DNA of 64,000 bases from Kitasatospora sp. GAS204B (GTDB lineage: Bacteria; Actinomycetota; Actinomycetes; Streptomycetales; Streptomycetaceae): NCBI RefSeq assembly GCF_029892155.1, contig NZ_JARZAG010000005.1:275651-339650 (forward strand), in the 5' to 3' direction. Positions 17,006 to 25,957 of the stretch are shown one piece after another. Made by a program: the position numbers and the translations under genes. Below the pieces are notes generated by a model. It was given only the letters and a program-made list of their open reading frames with translations. It was not told the DNA's origin and made no database searches. The first letter of the stretch is position 1, and each line of letters begins with the position of its first letter.

Positions 17006-17215
17006 TTGACCCCACCGAAGCTGGTCCGACAGCCCGAGTACGAGTACCAGTCGCTGCGCATGCCGCGCGGCACCACGCGCAACGCGGCACGGCAGTTGCT
17101 CACCGAGCACGCCGAGTACGGGCACTGGGAGCTGGACAGGCTGCGGCTCTTCCCGGACGGCAGTCGCACGGTGCTGCTGCGCCGCCGGATCATCCGGCAG
17201 GTCCGCAGCTGGTGA
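17006..17215 (+). CDS. DUF5703 family protein
   Basis: A small 69-aa protein with a TTG start at 17006, preceded at the right distance by GAGGAGG (16993-16999), which decides the start. The sequence begins MTPPKLVRQPEYEYQSLRMPRG and continues with LLTEHAEYGHWELDRLRLFPDGSRTVLLRRRIIRQ. It is a compact basic protein of a family common in actinobacteria. The function is unknown. Confidence 0.8.
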   Translation: MTPPKLVRQPEYEYQSLRMPRGTTRNAARQLLTEHAEYGHWELDRLRLFPDGSRTVLLRRRIIRQVRSW

Positions 17216-17309
17216 TGCCGGGCGGCGGGCGGCAGCGAGCGGTGGCACGGCTGTAGCGGCGGCGTGCCGCACGGACCGCTGGGGCAGCCAGGGCAGCTGG
17301 GGCAGCTGT

Positions 17310-17361
17310 AGGGGCGTCGCCCGCGTGCAGCCGTCACGACGGCTGCGCGGGCGACGCCCCT
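17310..17361. terminator. long hairpin terminator
   Basis: A 52-bp near-perfect inverted repeat (outer arms AGGGGCGTCGCCCGCG and its complement, inner arms GCAGCCGTC and its complement) lies between the DUF5703 gene and the convergent chpC-like gene. It is likely to end transcription in both directions. Confidence 0.8.
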
Positions 17362-17410
17362 GGGTCGGTGACGTCCTTCGCTCTGTGACGCCCCTCGATC
17401 AGCGGTCCGG

Positions 17411-18355
17411 TCAGGCCGCCGCGCGCGAGCGGCGGTAGAGCACCCCACCCGCGATCAGCAGCGCGAGCCCGGCCGGGGCGAGCACGTCGATCCCGCCGGC
17501 GCCCGTGTAGGCGAGCCGGCCGACCGTGGCCGGGTGGCTCGCGGTCAGCGCCGGGGCGGCCGCCGGCGCGGCGACGGGCACCGCGGCCGGCACGCCCCCG
17601 GTGCGGGTGGTGCCGCCCGGCATCGACTGGGTGGGCGGCGTCTGGACCGGCGGCGCCTGCGGACCGGGCGCCGGGGTGACGACCGGCGCGACCTCGTGGT
17701 TGGCGCAGTCATTGCCCATCACCGGGTTGAGCAGGCCGATCACGTTGCCCGAGTTGCCGCAGAGGTTCAGCGGGACGTCCGTGGGGAGCTGCGCCGTGTT
17801 GCCGGAGCCCACACCGGGCGAGTGCGCGGCGACCCCGGACGCCGAGCTGCCGGCGGTGCCGGTGGGGCCGTTACCGGTGGGACCGTTGCCGTTGCCGGCG
17901 GTGCTGCCGTTGTCGCCGCCGGTGGGCGGGTTGACCACCGGGCCACCGGGGCTGCCCGGCAGCGGGGGCACACCTGGCATCGACGGGGTGCCCGGCCACG
18001 AACCCTGCTGGGGCGTGCCCGGACCGGTCTGCGCCCCCGAGCCGCCCTGGTCACCGGCGCCCGGCTGGCCACCCTTCTGGCCACCGTGCCCGCTGTGCTG
18101 ATCACCATGCGGCGCGCTGTTCCCGCACTGGTTCCCGTACGCCGGGTTCAGCAGCCCGACCACGTCGACCGTGTTGCCGCACACGTTGATCGGCGCGTCC
18201 ACCGGCACCTGCACCGCGTTGCCCGAGCCGACCCCCGGGGAGCCTGCCGCGACCCCGTCCGCGTTCGCACTCGCGTACGCATAACCCGCGGTGGAGGCCA
18301 GCACGCTGCCGGTGGCCACCGCCGTGAGGATCCCTTTTCTGGCAACCTGTCGCAT
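17411..18355 (-). CDS. chpC: long chaplin with two chaplin domains and a sortase signal
   Basis: A 314-aa protein starting at ATG 18355 (MRQVARKGILTAV) behind AGGGG. A signal peptide ends near residue 30. Two ~45-residue chaplin domains follow, each with a GVGSGN...VP or LP...NxCGN...GLLNP core and two cysteines (residues ~34-80 and ~165-215). They are separated by a Gly/Pro/Asn-rich linker. The C terminus has a LAYTG sortase motif, a hydrophobic segment and RRSRAAA. Long chaplins are anchored to the wall and help assemble the amyloid rodlet layer on aerial hyphae. The pairing with a ChpH-like gene resembles the S. coelicolor chpC-chpH order; the ChpC name rests on that synteny. Confidence 0.85.
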   Translation of the reverse strand: MRQVARKGILTAVATGSVLASTAGYAYASANADGVAAGSPGVGSGNAVQVPVDAPINVCGNTVDVVGLLNPAYGNQCGNSAPHGDQHSGHGGQKGGQPGAGDQGGSGAQTGPGTPQQGSWPGTPSMPGVPPLPGSPGGPVVNPPTGGDNGSTAGNGNGPTGNGPTGTAGSSASGVAAHSPGVGSGNTAQLPTDVPLNLCGNSGNVIGLLNPVMGNDCANHEVAPVVTPAPGPQAPPVQTPPTQSMPGGTTRTGGVPAAVPVAAPAAAPALTASHPATVGRLAYTGAGGIDVLAPAGLALLIAGGVLYRRSRAAA

Positions 18356-18483
18356 AGGTACCCCTGACATGTGATGGTCGGAATTTCCGACGAAATCTTT
18401 TCCCGCCCACTAAGTAACGAGCCAACCCCCAAAAGGTTGGCCCAACCGGGCGCACCTCACTCGATCAGGTGGATTACGCCACG

Positions 18484-18512
18484 AAAAAGGGCGCCCCCAC
18501 CGGGACGCCCCT
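18484..18512 (-). terminator. intrinsic terminator downstream of chpH
   Basis: Read on the minus strand, GGGCG ... CGCCC (12-nt loop) is followed by five T residues (AAAAA at 18484-18488 on the plus strand). It lies ~100 bp after the short chaplin gene and separates it from chpC. Confidence 0.7.
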
Positions 18513-18613
18513 CTTCCGAGTGCTGCTCTGCCTACCGAGCTGACGGCCCCGCAGGCCCCGCAGGGCCTACCGAACCTGCCCGCCCGAGGTGGCGGCAGCC
18601 GACCGGCACACCG

Positions 18614-18856
18614 TCAGCTGTTGAAGCAGGTGTCGCCGAACGCCGGGTTCAGCAGGCCGATCACGCTGATCGTGTTGCCGCAGACGTTCACCGGGATGTG
18701 CACGGGAACCTGGACGACATTGCCGGACGCGACGCCAGGCGAGTGCACCGCGGCACCCTCGGCACCGGCCCCACCGGTCGCGCTCGCGACACCCGCACCG
18801 GCCAGCAGCAGCCCACCGGCCGCAGCCGTGACCATGGCGATCTTCTTGGTGTTCAT
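18614..18856 (-). CDS. chpH: short chaplin (ChpH-like)
   Basis: An 80-aa protein starting at ATG 18856 with an AGGAGG-type site upstream. The signal peptide MNTKKIAMVTAAAGGLLLAG ends near ASA. A single mature chaplin domain follows, containing HSPGVASGNVVQVPVHIPVN and CGNTISVIGLLNPAFGDTC with the two conserved cysteines. Mature short chaplins are secreted, highly surface-active amyloid-forming peptides that let aerial hyphae escape the water surface. The sequence and the adjacent long chaplin point to ChpH. Confidence 0.9.
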   Translation of the reverse strand: MNTKKIAMVTAAAGGLLLAGAGVASATGGAGAEGAAVHSPGVASGNVVQVPVHIPVNVCGNTISVIGLLNPAFGDTCFNS

Positions 18857-19055
18857 CTTTCCTCCTGATCATCTGAGCGGCCCGGTCCCCGAGCCGCCAT
18901 AGGAGTGAACGAGGCTCTGCCAAATGGGGTACGCAGCCCCGGATCCATTCACCCGCAGCGGTGATGGTTCGCTCTGATGATCGATAGGCGAAAGAGCGGA
19001 AGAAACGATTCATCTCGCCGCCGATCACCGCGCCACTCTTCATCCCCTCAGATGG

Positions 19056-19096
19056 AAAAGCCCGCCCCGGAAGTCACTCCGACTTCCAGGGCGGGC
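19056..19096 (-). terminator. intrinsic terminator after the M20 hydrolase gene
   Basis: A 16-bp inverted repeat with one mismatch (19060-19075 and 19081-19096, 5-nt loop) is followed on the minus strand by TTTT. It lies ~90 bp after the M20 hydrolase stop. Confidence 0.75.
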
Positions 19097-19184
19097 CTGA
19101 CCGCCTTCCAGCTGCCTGCCGCCGCCAGCAGGACTCACCGGGCGTCAGCACGCGTGAGCAGGTGTCAGCACGCGTGAGCAGGCG

Positions 19185-20522
19185 TCAGCAGGCGTCGAGG
19201 AACCGGTCCAGCACACGCACGCCGAACTTCAACCCCTCGACCGGCACCCGCTCGTCCACACCGTGGAACATCCCGGCGAAGTCCAGCTCCGGCGGCAGTT
19301 GCAGCGGCGCGAAGCCGAAGCAGCGGATCCCGAGGTCCTGGAACGACTTCGCGTCCGTCCCGCCCGACAGGCAGTACGGCACCGCCCGGGCGATCGGGTC
19401 CTCGGCCCGTAGCGCCGACTGCATGGCCTCCACCAGAGCGCCGTCGAAGCTGGTCTCGATCGCCTTGTCGGAGTGCAGGCTCTCCCGCTTCACCCGCGGC
19501 CCGAGCACGCTGTCCAGCTCGGCCAGGAACTCCTCCTCGTACCCGGGCAGGAACCGCCCGTCCACGTGCGCCGTGGCCTGCCCCGGGATCACGTTCACCT
19601 TGTACCCGGCGCCCAGCATGGTCGGCTGCGCGGTGTTGCGCAGCGTGGTGCCGATCATCTTGGCGATCCCGCCGAGAACGCGCAGGGTCTCGTCCATGTT
19701 CTCCGGGTCGAGCGGGACGCCCAGCGCATCGGAGAGCTCGTCCAGGAACGACCGGACCGTCTTGGTGATCCGCAGCGGGAACTCGTGCCGGCCGAGCCGG
19801 GCCACCGCCTCGCAGAGCTCGGTGATGGCGTTGTCGTCGTTCATCATCGACCCGTGCCCGGCCCGACCCTCGACCGTGAGCCGCATCCAGTGCATGCCCT
19901 TCTCGGCCGTCTCGATCAGGTACAGCCGCGCCTTGTCGTTGACCGTGAACGAGAACCCGCCGACCTCGCCGATCGCCTCGGTGACGCCCTCGAACAGGCC
20001 CGGGTGCTTGTCGACCAGGTAGCGCGCCCCGTAGGTGCCACCGGCCTCCTCGTCCGCGAGGAAAGCGAGCACCAGGTCACGCGGGGGCTTGCGCCCGGTG
20101 CGCAGGCGGTCGCGGACGACCGCGAGGGTCATCGCGTCCATGTCCTTCATGTCCACGGCGCCGCGCCCCCAGACGCAACCGTCCGCGACCTCGCCGGAGA
20201 ACGGGTGGTACGTCCAGTCGTCCGCGTTGGCCGGCACCACATCGGTGTGCCCGTGGATCAGCAGCCCCGGCCGCGACCGGTCCTCACCCTCGATCCGCAC
20301 CACGGTCGAGGCTCGCCCCTTGGCCGACTCGATGATCTTCGGCTCCAGCCCGAACTCGGCCAGCTGCTCCGCCACATACTCCGCCGCGGCCCGCTCACCG
20401 GGCCCCGACCCGTCCCCGTAGTTACTGGTGTCGATCCGGATCAGATCACGACAGATGTCGACGACCTCCGACTCCCCCGTCACCCGCGACCCGCCGGCCC
20501 GCTCCGCGTTCGACTCGCTCAC
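19185..20522 (-). CDS. M20/M25/M40-family metallo-hydrolase
   Basis: A 445-aa protein starting at GTG 20522 with GAGGAG upstream. The di-zinc hydrolase pattern is complete: LIHGHTDVVPA (His and Asp), the bridging Asp in VWGRGAVDMKDM, the catalytic Glu pair in FLADEEAGG, the GTDAKSF block and the C-terminal FHGVDERVPV histidine. The dimerisation domain lies between residues ~200 and 310 (AGHGSMM). It should hydrolyse an amide or peptide bond in the cytoplasm; the substrate is unknown. It is a monocistronic gene next to the chaplins. Confidence 0.88.
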   Translation of the reverse strand: MSESNAERAGGSRVTGESEVVDICRDLIRIDTSNYGDGSGPGERAAAEYVAEQLAEFGLEPKIIESAKGRASTVVRIEGEDRSRPGLLIHGHTDVVPANADDWTYHPFSGEVADGCVWGRGAVDMKDMDAMTLAVVRDRLRTGRKPPRDLVLAFLADEEAGGTYGARYLVDKHPGLFEGVTEAIGEVGGFSFTVNDKARLYLIETAEKGMHWMRLTVEGRAGHGSMMNDDNAITELCEAVARLGRHEFPLRITKTVRSFLDELSDALGVPLDPENMDETLRVLGGIAKMIGTTLRNTAQPTMLGAGYKVNVIPGQATAHVDGRFLPGYEEEFLAELDSVLGPRVKRESLHSDKAIETSFDGALVEAMQSALRAEDPIARAVPYCLSGGTDAKSFQDLGIRCFGFAPLQLPPELDFAGMFHGVDERVPVEGLKFGVRVLDRFLDAC

Positions 20523-20706
20523 GCCCACTCCTCGTCGTCTGGCCCCGCCCGGCACACCAGTCCGGACCGCCCCCGACCTCGCCGGGAACCTTTCGAGCAC
20601 GGTCCCGCCATCCTCCCCCACTCCCCGCCCCACCCCAAGGAAATCCCCCCAGAACCTCTCCGAACCCTTCCGTCCACCCCCCAGCCACCCCCACTCCCCC
20701 AGGCTT

Positions 20707-20736
20707 TTGGGCCCCTGAGCCGATCTTTGCTACAGT
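20707..20736 (+). promoter_or_regulatory. putative tRNA-Leu promoter
   Basis: TTGGGC (20707-20712) and TACAGT (20731-20736), spaced 18 bp, lie ~42 bp upstream of the tRNA. The -10 box is good and the -35 moderate. Confidence 0.35.
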
Positions 20737-20777
20737 TATGCATGTCAGCGAGGCCGACGGGCCGAGCGGACCACCTA

Positions 20778-20865
20778 GTCCGGGTGGCGGAATGGCAGAC
20801 GCGCTAGCTTGAGGTGCTAGTGCCCTTTATCGGGCGTGGGGGTTCAAGTCCCCCCTCGGACACCA
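20778..20865 (+). tRNA. tRNA-Leu (anticodon GAG)
   Basis: A complete cloverleaf is visible. The acceptor stem is GTCCGGG/CTCGGAC. The anticodon stem is CTAGC/GCTAG around loop TTGAGGT, with anticodon GAG at 20811-20813. A long class-II variable arm (TGCCC...GGGCG) is followed by the T arm GGGGGTTCAAGTCCCCC. The CCA tail (20863-20865) is encoded in the DNA. It reads CUC/CUU leucine codons. The intact 3' end next to an integrase remnant suggests it has been an integration site. Confidence 0.95.
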
Positions 20866-21001
20866 GATCGAATAGCCCCCTACCCGGGGCTTTCGTCATT
20901 TCTGGGATACCGCGTGACCAACAGCGCCAGCAACGACCTGCACCAGGGCTGACAGCCCTACCCGGTTCGTGTTGCTCGCGGCCAGCTTCCTGGCTCCGTC
21001 C

Positions 21002-21150
21002 TTACGACTGTGCCCGTACCCTCGTGCAACCGGGCCAGTGGTGCCGGACGTTCGCCGACACCTCTACCGGGTTCTCCCTCGCTTCAGGGCGTTCATCAGG
21101 TGGCTGTGTCGCAGGTCGTGAATCCGGAAGTCCTCCGGCAGCCCCCTGCG
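21002..21150 (-). pseudogene. C-terminal remnant of a tyrosine integrase
   Basis: On the minus strand one frame reads LPEDFRIHDLRHSHLMNALK, which is the HxxR active-site box of phage-type tyrosine recombinases. The frame then hits a stop, and the continuation appears in a neighbouring frame as ENPVEVSANVRHHWPG, where the family has the second conserved histidine followed by the terminal catalytic tyrosine, which is missing here. Only ~50 codons survive, with a frameshift. It lies 140 bp from the tRNA-Leu 3' end, where an integrase gene is expected in an integrated element. Confidence 0.65.
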
Positions 21151-21229
21151 TCCGCGTGGCGGTGATCGTGAGCATGCATCGCAGGAAAGTCCGGTGCATC
21201 GATGAACTGCCAGCCCCTAGCATGCGTGG

Positions 21230-22153
21230 GTGAATCTTTCGCATCTCGGCGCGCCGATCAGGCCGATGATCCGCGTCCACGGCGGGTTCGCCAACCGGAT
21301 GTACCGGCTCGACACTGACCAAGGGTCCTTCGCCGTGAAGGAGTTGAACCTCGTCGACCGCCGCTGGACCTACCACGTCGAGGACGTGTTCAGGTTCGAG
21401 CGGGCGGCCTTCGGCGCCGGCATCCCGATGCCGGAGCCGGTCTCGGCCAGCCACCACATGCTCGTCCACCGATGGGTCGAGGGAGAAACGGTGCCCGAAG
21501 CACCGGTGTCGGCGGCGTACGCGTTCGAGATCGGTGAGGTCCTCGCGCGCATCCACGCGCTCGACGTCCCGTGGACCCACGTGTCGGTCGAGGATCCGAC
21601 GTCACGGGACTGGCCCGAGCTCGCCGAGCGGGCGGCGGCGACCGGACAGCCGTGGGCCGACGAACTCGCCTCCCACGTCGAGACGTTCCTCGCGATTGCC
21701 CACTTCGTCGACACCTGCGAACGGCCAGGCCCCGTCGTGCTGACCCATAAGGACATCCAACCGTGGAACCTGCTCGCTCGAGAGGGTCGGCCGGTGGTGC
21801 TCGACTGGGAGCTCTCGGGGATGCTCGACCTGGCCAGTGAGCTCGGCTCGACCGCGCTGAGCCTGGCGAAGGGACCTGGCTTCGACGACATCAAGCCCGC
21901 CATCTTCCGCTCGGTCCTCGACGGTTACGTCGCGGGGGGCGGGGCGCTGCCGCCGTCAGGGCCAAGCTGGTTCGTGTTCATGATCGGCGGCTGGCTGGGG
22001 CACACGAGGTGGAACGTCCTCCGGTGCCTCGCCGGTGTCGAGGCGAGCACCGGCCCTGACCTCGCGCTGTCGCACGAGTCCGTGCGCAACGGCGTGCGCG
22101 GCCTCCCCGACCTGTTCGGCCGACTTCCGGAGCTCGAGGCGCTGCTCGTGTGA
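21230..22153 (+). CDS. aminoglycoside phosphotransferase/choline kinase-like family protein
   Basis: A 307-aa protein with a GTG start at 21230. It shows the APH fold: an N-lobe with the ATP-binding Lys in SFAVKELNLVD, the hinge MLVHRWVEGETV, the catalytic loop VVLTHKDIQPWNLL (HxDxxxxN) and the metal-binding VVLDWELSG. All key residues are present, so it should be an active small-molecule kinase. The substrate is unknown; resistance is possible but not shown. It is the first intact gene after the tRNA-Leu/integrase remnant and probably came with the integrated DNA. Confidence 0.8.
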   Translation: MNLSHLGAPIRPMIRVHGGFANRMYRLDTDQGSFAVKELNLVDRRWTYHVEDVFRFERAAFGAGIPMPEPVSASHHMLVHRWVEGETVPEAPVSAAYAFEIGEVLARIHALDVPWTHVSVEDPTSRDWPELAERAAATGQPWADELASHVETFLAIAHFVDTCERPGPVVLTHKDIQPWNLLAREGRPVVLDWELSGMLDLASELGSTALSLAKGPGFDDIKPAIFRSVLDGYVAGGGALPPSGPSWFVFMIGGWLGHTRWNVLRCLAGVEASTGPDLALSHESVRNGVRGLPDLFGRLPELEALLV

Positions 22154-22292
22154 CAGCGACCCGCGTCTGTGCTTGGTATGCGGCGTAAGGCGCGCTCCCG
22201 ACTCCTGCCCAGCCTTGTGCGCCGCGCCGTCCGCCGTCTCCCCTGCCGGCGAAACCTGAAACGCACCGTCCCGCACACGCTGGCGGCACGGC

Positions 22293-25028
22293 TCACGGCG
22301 AGGGCAGCGGGACGGCGTGCGGGGTCTCGTGACGTTGCGGGGTCAGGGTGCGGACTTGGGCGGGGAAGGCCTGCTCGGCCCAGATGATCTTGCCGTGCGG
22401 CGTGTAGCGGGTGCCCCAGCGCTCGGTGAGCTGGGCTACCAGGAACAGGCCGCGGCCGCCCTCATCGGTGCTCGCCGCGTAGGTCAGGTGCGGCGAGGTG
22501 TTGCTGCCGTCGCAGACCTCCAGGATCAGGCTGCGGTCGCGCAGCAGCCTGACCCGCACCGGGTCCGAGCCGTAGCGGATGGCGTTGGTGACCAGCTCGC
22601 TCAGGGCGAGCTCGGTGGCGAAGGACAGCTCGCCCAGGCCCCATTCATCCAGCGTCGCCGCGCTCCATGCCCGAATGTCGGCGACGGCGGCCGGGTGGGA
22701 CGGCACGTCGCGCTCGGCGACCCGCTCCGGACCGAGCACCCTGGTCCTGGCGATCAGCAGTGCCACGTCGTCCTGCGGGTGCTCCGGCAGCAGCGCGTCC
22801 AGCACCGCCCGGCAGTTCTCCTCCGGATCCCGGTCGCGCTGCGACAGCGCCGCGCGCAGCAGGTCCATGCCGACGTCGAAGTCCCGGGTGCGCTCCTCGA
22901 TCAGGCCGTCGGTGTAGAGCACGATCTGGGTGCCCTCGGTCAGCTCCAGCTGGGTCGTCTCGTACGGCATCCCGCCCGCGCCGAGCGGCGGGCCGGTCGG
23001 CAGGTCCGGGAAGACGACCTTGCCGTCGGGCTCGACCAGCGCGGGCGGCGGGTGGCCGGCGGTCGCGATGGTGCAGAGCCGGGAGGTCGGGTCGTAGATC
23101 GCGTACAGGCAGGTGGCGCCGGTGACGCCGGTGCCGGTACCGCTGTCGGCCTCCTCCTGGTCGATCCGGTTGACCAGCTCGTCGAGGTGGCCGAGCACCT
23201 CGTTGGGCGGCACGTCGAGCGTGGAGAAGTTGTGTACAGCCGTGCGCAGCCGGCCCATGGTGGCGGCGGCGTGCAGCCCGTGGCCGACCACGTCGCCCAC
23301 CACCAGGGCGACCCGGCTGCCGGGCAGCGGGATCACGTCGAACCAGTCGCCGCTCACACCGGACTGCGCGGGCAGGTAACGGTGGGCGACCTCCAGTGCG
23401 CTCTGGTCGGGTAGGGCGCGCGGCAGCAGGCTGCGCTGCAGGGTCACGGCCATGGCGTGCTCGCGGGTGTAACGGCGGGCGTTGTCGATGCTGACGGCGG
23501 CCCGCGCGACCAGCTCCTCGGCCAGCGAGCGGTCGTCGTCGTCGAACGGCTCGGGCTTCTGCGACCGCCAGAAGTTGACGACGCCCAGGACGATGCCGCG
23601 GGCCTTCAGCGGGATGGTGATCAGCGTGTGGACGCCGTAGTCCAGGATGTGCCCGGTCCACGTGGGGTCCTGGGCCCGCCAGCCGTGCGCGACCTCCAGA
23701 TCGGGGACGACCTGCGAGCGGCCGCTGTCGAAACCGCGGGCCATCGGGGAGGACGGGATGAAGGCGGTCAGTCGGCCGCAGGGGTAGAACGGGTGGTCGT
23801 CGCGGATGCCGTGGACAGCGGTGCGGCGCAGATTGACGGCGCCGCCGGTGGGCTCCTCGCCCTGCAGCACTGGGTCGGCGAGGTCGACGGTGACGAAGTC
23901 CGCGAAGCCGGGCACCGCGACCCCGGCCAGCTCCTCAGCGGTGCGCTCGACGTCGAGCGTGGTGCCGATGCCCACGCCGGCCTCATACAGCAGGGCGAGG
24001 CGCTGGCCGGCCACCTCGGCCTTGCCGGAGAGAGCGAGCAGCTCCGTGGAGTCGCGAATGGTGGCGACCGTCCCCATGGCGCGGCTCTGCGGGCCGGTCG
24101 GCCGCTGGTTGACCGCGACGAGCCGGCTGCCGACGTGGAGCAGTTCGTCGGTGACCGTCCGGCCCGACAGCAGCAGGTCGGCGGTCTCGGGGGTGAGACC
24201 CTCGATGTCGCCCACGTGCCGGCCCTCAGCCTGCGCGGGCAGACCCAGCAGCTCGCGCGCCTCGTCATTGGCCAGCAGCAGCTGCCCGTCCTGTCCGACG
24301 ATGACCACCCCCTCCCGGACCGCGTGCAGGACGGCGTTGTGGTGCTCGTACATCCGGGCCAGCTCGCCCGGATCCATGCCGCGGGTCTGGCGCTTCACCC
24401 TGCGGGCGATCAGCGCGGTGCCGGTGGTGGCGACCAGGACGGCGACGCCGCCGGTGCCGAGGATCAGCGGCAGCAGCCGGTTGTCGGCGGCGGTGACGTT
24501 CTTGACCTTGAGCCCGGCCGACACCAGGGCGGGTACCGATCCGTCCGGGGCGGTCACCGGCACGGTCGCCTGGACCTCGTGGCCCAGCGGGCCGTGCACG
24601 CTCTCGGTGTAGATCTGCCCGTGGAGGGACGGGCCGATGGTGCCGACGAACCGTTGGCCGATCTTGCTCGGCAGCGGGTGCGTGTAGCGGATTCCCTGGT
24701 CGTTCATGACCACGATGAAGTCGACGCCGGCCACTTTGCGGGTGGCCTCGGTGATCGGCTGGAGAATCGCCGAGGGATCGGGCGATTTGAGGGCCGCGAG
24801 CAGGCCAGGAGAATGTGCGAAGGTTTCCGCGACCGCAATCGACCTGTTCTTCGCCTCGGCATCGCTGCTCCGCCGCGACTCCAGGACCTGCGCCAGGATC
24901 GCCCCGAGCACGAGGAGGACCACGACCACGAGTTCCAGAGCGAATACCTGAGTGGCTACGCTGCGTCGGTTTCTCGCGATCAGTGGCTTTCTGAATACGA
25001 TCTGCGATCGGTCGCCATGTTCGACCAT
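22293..25028 (-). CDS. membrane sensor with PAS, GAF, SpoIIE phosphatase and ATP-binding domains
   Basis: A 911-aa protein. The order is a membrane helix at ~28-48, an extracytoplasmic Cache-like sensor at ~50-185 (VDFIVVMNDQGIRYTHP), a second helix at ~190-210, PAS at ~230-335, GAF at ~345-515, and a PP2C-type SpoIIE domain at ~535-755 (SGDWFDVIPLP, VGDVVGHGLHAAATM). It ends with an anti-sigma-type HATPase domain at ~765-890 (ELALSELVTNAIRYG, DEGGRGLFLVAQL). Such proteins dephosphorylate anti-sigma antagonists and bind ATP as switch kinases, linking an outside signal to sigma-factor control. No sigma or antagonist gene is adjacent. The assigned start lacks an obvious ribosome site. Confidence 0.85.
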   Translation of the reverse strand: MVEHGDRSQIVFRKPLIARNRRSVATQVFALELVVVVLLVLGAILAQVLESRRSSDAEAKNRSIAVAETFAHSPGLLAALKSPDPSAILQPITEATRKVAGVDFIVVMNDQGIRYTHPLPSKIGQRFVGTIGPSLHGQIYTESVHGPLGHEVQATVPVTAPDGSVPALVSAGLKVKNVTAADNRLLPLILGTGGVAVLVATTGTALIARRVKRQTRGMDPGELARMYEHHNAVLHAVREGVVIVGQDGQLLLANDEARELLGLPAQAEGRHVGDIEGLTPETADLLLSGRTVTDELLHVGSRLVAVNQRPTGPQSRAMGTVATIRDSTELLALSGKAEVAGQRLALLYEAGVGIGTTLDVERTAEELAGVAVPGFADFVTVDLADPVLQGEEPTGGAVNLRRTAVHGIRDDHPFYPCGRLTAFIPSSPMARGFDSGRSQVVPDLEVAHGWRAQDPTWTGHILDYGVHTLITIPLKARGIVLGVVNFWRSQKPEPFDDDDRSLAEELVARAAVSIDNARRYTREHAMAVTLQRSLLPRALPDQSALEVAHRYLPAQSGVSGDWFDVIPLPGSRVALVVGDVVGHGLHAAATMGRLRTAVHNFSTLDVPPNEVLGHLDELVNRIDQEEADSGTGTGVTGATCLYAIYDPTSRLCTIATAGHPPPALVEPDGKVVFPDLPTGPPLGAGGMPYETTQLELTEGTQIVLYTDGLIEERTRDFDVGMDLLRAALSQRDRDPEENCRAVLDALLPEHPQDDVALLIARTRVLGPERVAERDVPSHPAAVADIRAWSAATLDEWGLGELSFATELALSELVTNAIRYGSDPVRVRLLRDRSLILEVCDGSNTSPHLTYAASTDEGGRGLFLVAQLTERWGTRYTPHGKIIWAEQAFPAQVRTLTPQRHETPHAVPLPSP

Positions 25029-25301
25029 GCTGTCATGTCTAGCACCGTGCCCGGATTTTTCCGCCAGGCTTTCTTCGTTGTCTCACTCCTCGGATTCCTG
25101 CCGTCCGCGTTCTCTGCCCCGGACAGTCACGCTCGGTGACCGTGCTGAGCTCGCCAGACGAGCCGGCCTGCCGCGGTGCACCGCCGTGCTCGCGTGCCGC
25201 GCCGGGCCGTCTACGTCGCAGGTGGTCTGTGCGGTGGGTCGGCCGGTGACATCACCGTCGGGCGGCGCTGCGCGGGGGCCGCCGGAACGGGACCATGCTG
25301 C

Positions 25302-25628
25302 TCAGCTGAGGAAGTCGACGCGGTCGATGAGACCTTCGCGCACACGGTAGGCCACCAGGACGCGGATCGGTTCGTCGGCCAGGCCATGCGCGAGTTCGTG
25401 GTCGACCACCCAGTCGCCTTCGGTGAGCCGCCCCAGGATCTCCGCCCGGCAGCGGCCTTCGGCGAAGAGTCCGGCGTATGCGTCACGCAGAGCTTGACGG
25501 CCCTGCATGGGGCTGCCGTTGCGCCGCTGGACCAGGACGTCCTCGGCGTAGGTGGCGGCGAAGGCGTCCACATCGTGGCTGTTGTAGGCGGCGAGCTGCT
25601 GCTCGACCACTTCGCGGGGATCGGTCAT
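25302..25628 (-). CDS. NTF2-like (SnoaL/nuclear transport factor 2) family protein
   Basis: A 108-aa protein (start at ATG 25628; ATG 25640 is an alternative, but GAGGA then directly abuts the codon). It has the cone-shaped NTF2 fold pattern: VVEQQLAAYNSHDVDAFAATYAEDV, the GRQALRDAYAGLFAE helix, the strand DWVVDHELAHGL and the terminal RVREGLIDRVDFL. Such small proteins are enzymes or binding proteins of many kinds, and no function can be read here. Its first ~11 codons are duplicated in reverse orientation just upstream. Confidence 0.75.
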   Translation of the reverse strand: MTDPREVVEQQLAAYNSHDVDAFAATYAEDVLVQRRNGSPMQGRQALRDAYAGLFAEGRCRAEILGRLTEGDWVVDHELAHGLADEPIRVLVAYRVREGLIDRVDFLS

Positions 25629-25683
25629 GCCTGTGATCATTCCTCACCAACCCGCGAAGTGGTCGAGCAGCAGCTCGCCGCCT
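25586..25683. repeat. 33-bp perfect inverted repeat at the NTF2-like gene start
   Basis: Positions 25586-25618 and 25651-25683 are perfect reverse complements, separated by 32 bp. The left arm is the coding DNA for REVVEQQLAA of the NTF2-like gene; the right arm is an inverted copy in the upstream region. The 10-mer GCCTGTGATC occurs in the spacer and again at the outer edge of the right arm. The RNA could form a very stable hairpin over the ribosome site. Confidence 0.85.
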
Positions 25684-25957
25684 GTGATCCATCGGCCGCT
25701 CGTCGGGCCGGCCCAGGTCATGGCCTGGCTCAGCGTGGGACAACTGGCCACCACCGGAGCCCCTTGACTGGTGCTCACGTCTTCGACGCGTCCAGCAGCA
25801 GTCATCCGGTACGAACACGAAGACCGCACCAGCTGCGGGCCACGGCATATTCGTGGCTTCCGCCAATGCGACGCCCGGCCGATGGGAGGAAGACTTCCCG
25901 CCAAGGGCTGCGGCCTGTCCCGAAGGCCGACGCCAAGGACAGAGGGGGAACAGCACG

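Noticed and set aside
25644..25904. 86-residue minus-strand ORF upstream of the NTF2-like gene
   Set aside because: Its end is formed by the inverted duplication, no ribosome site or domain is visible, and the composition does not look like a selected protein.
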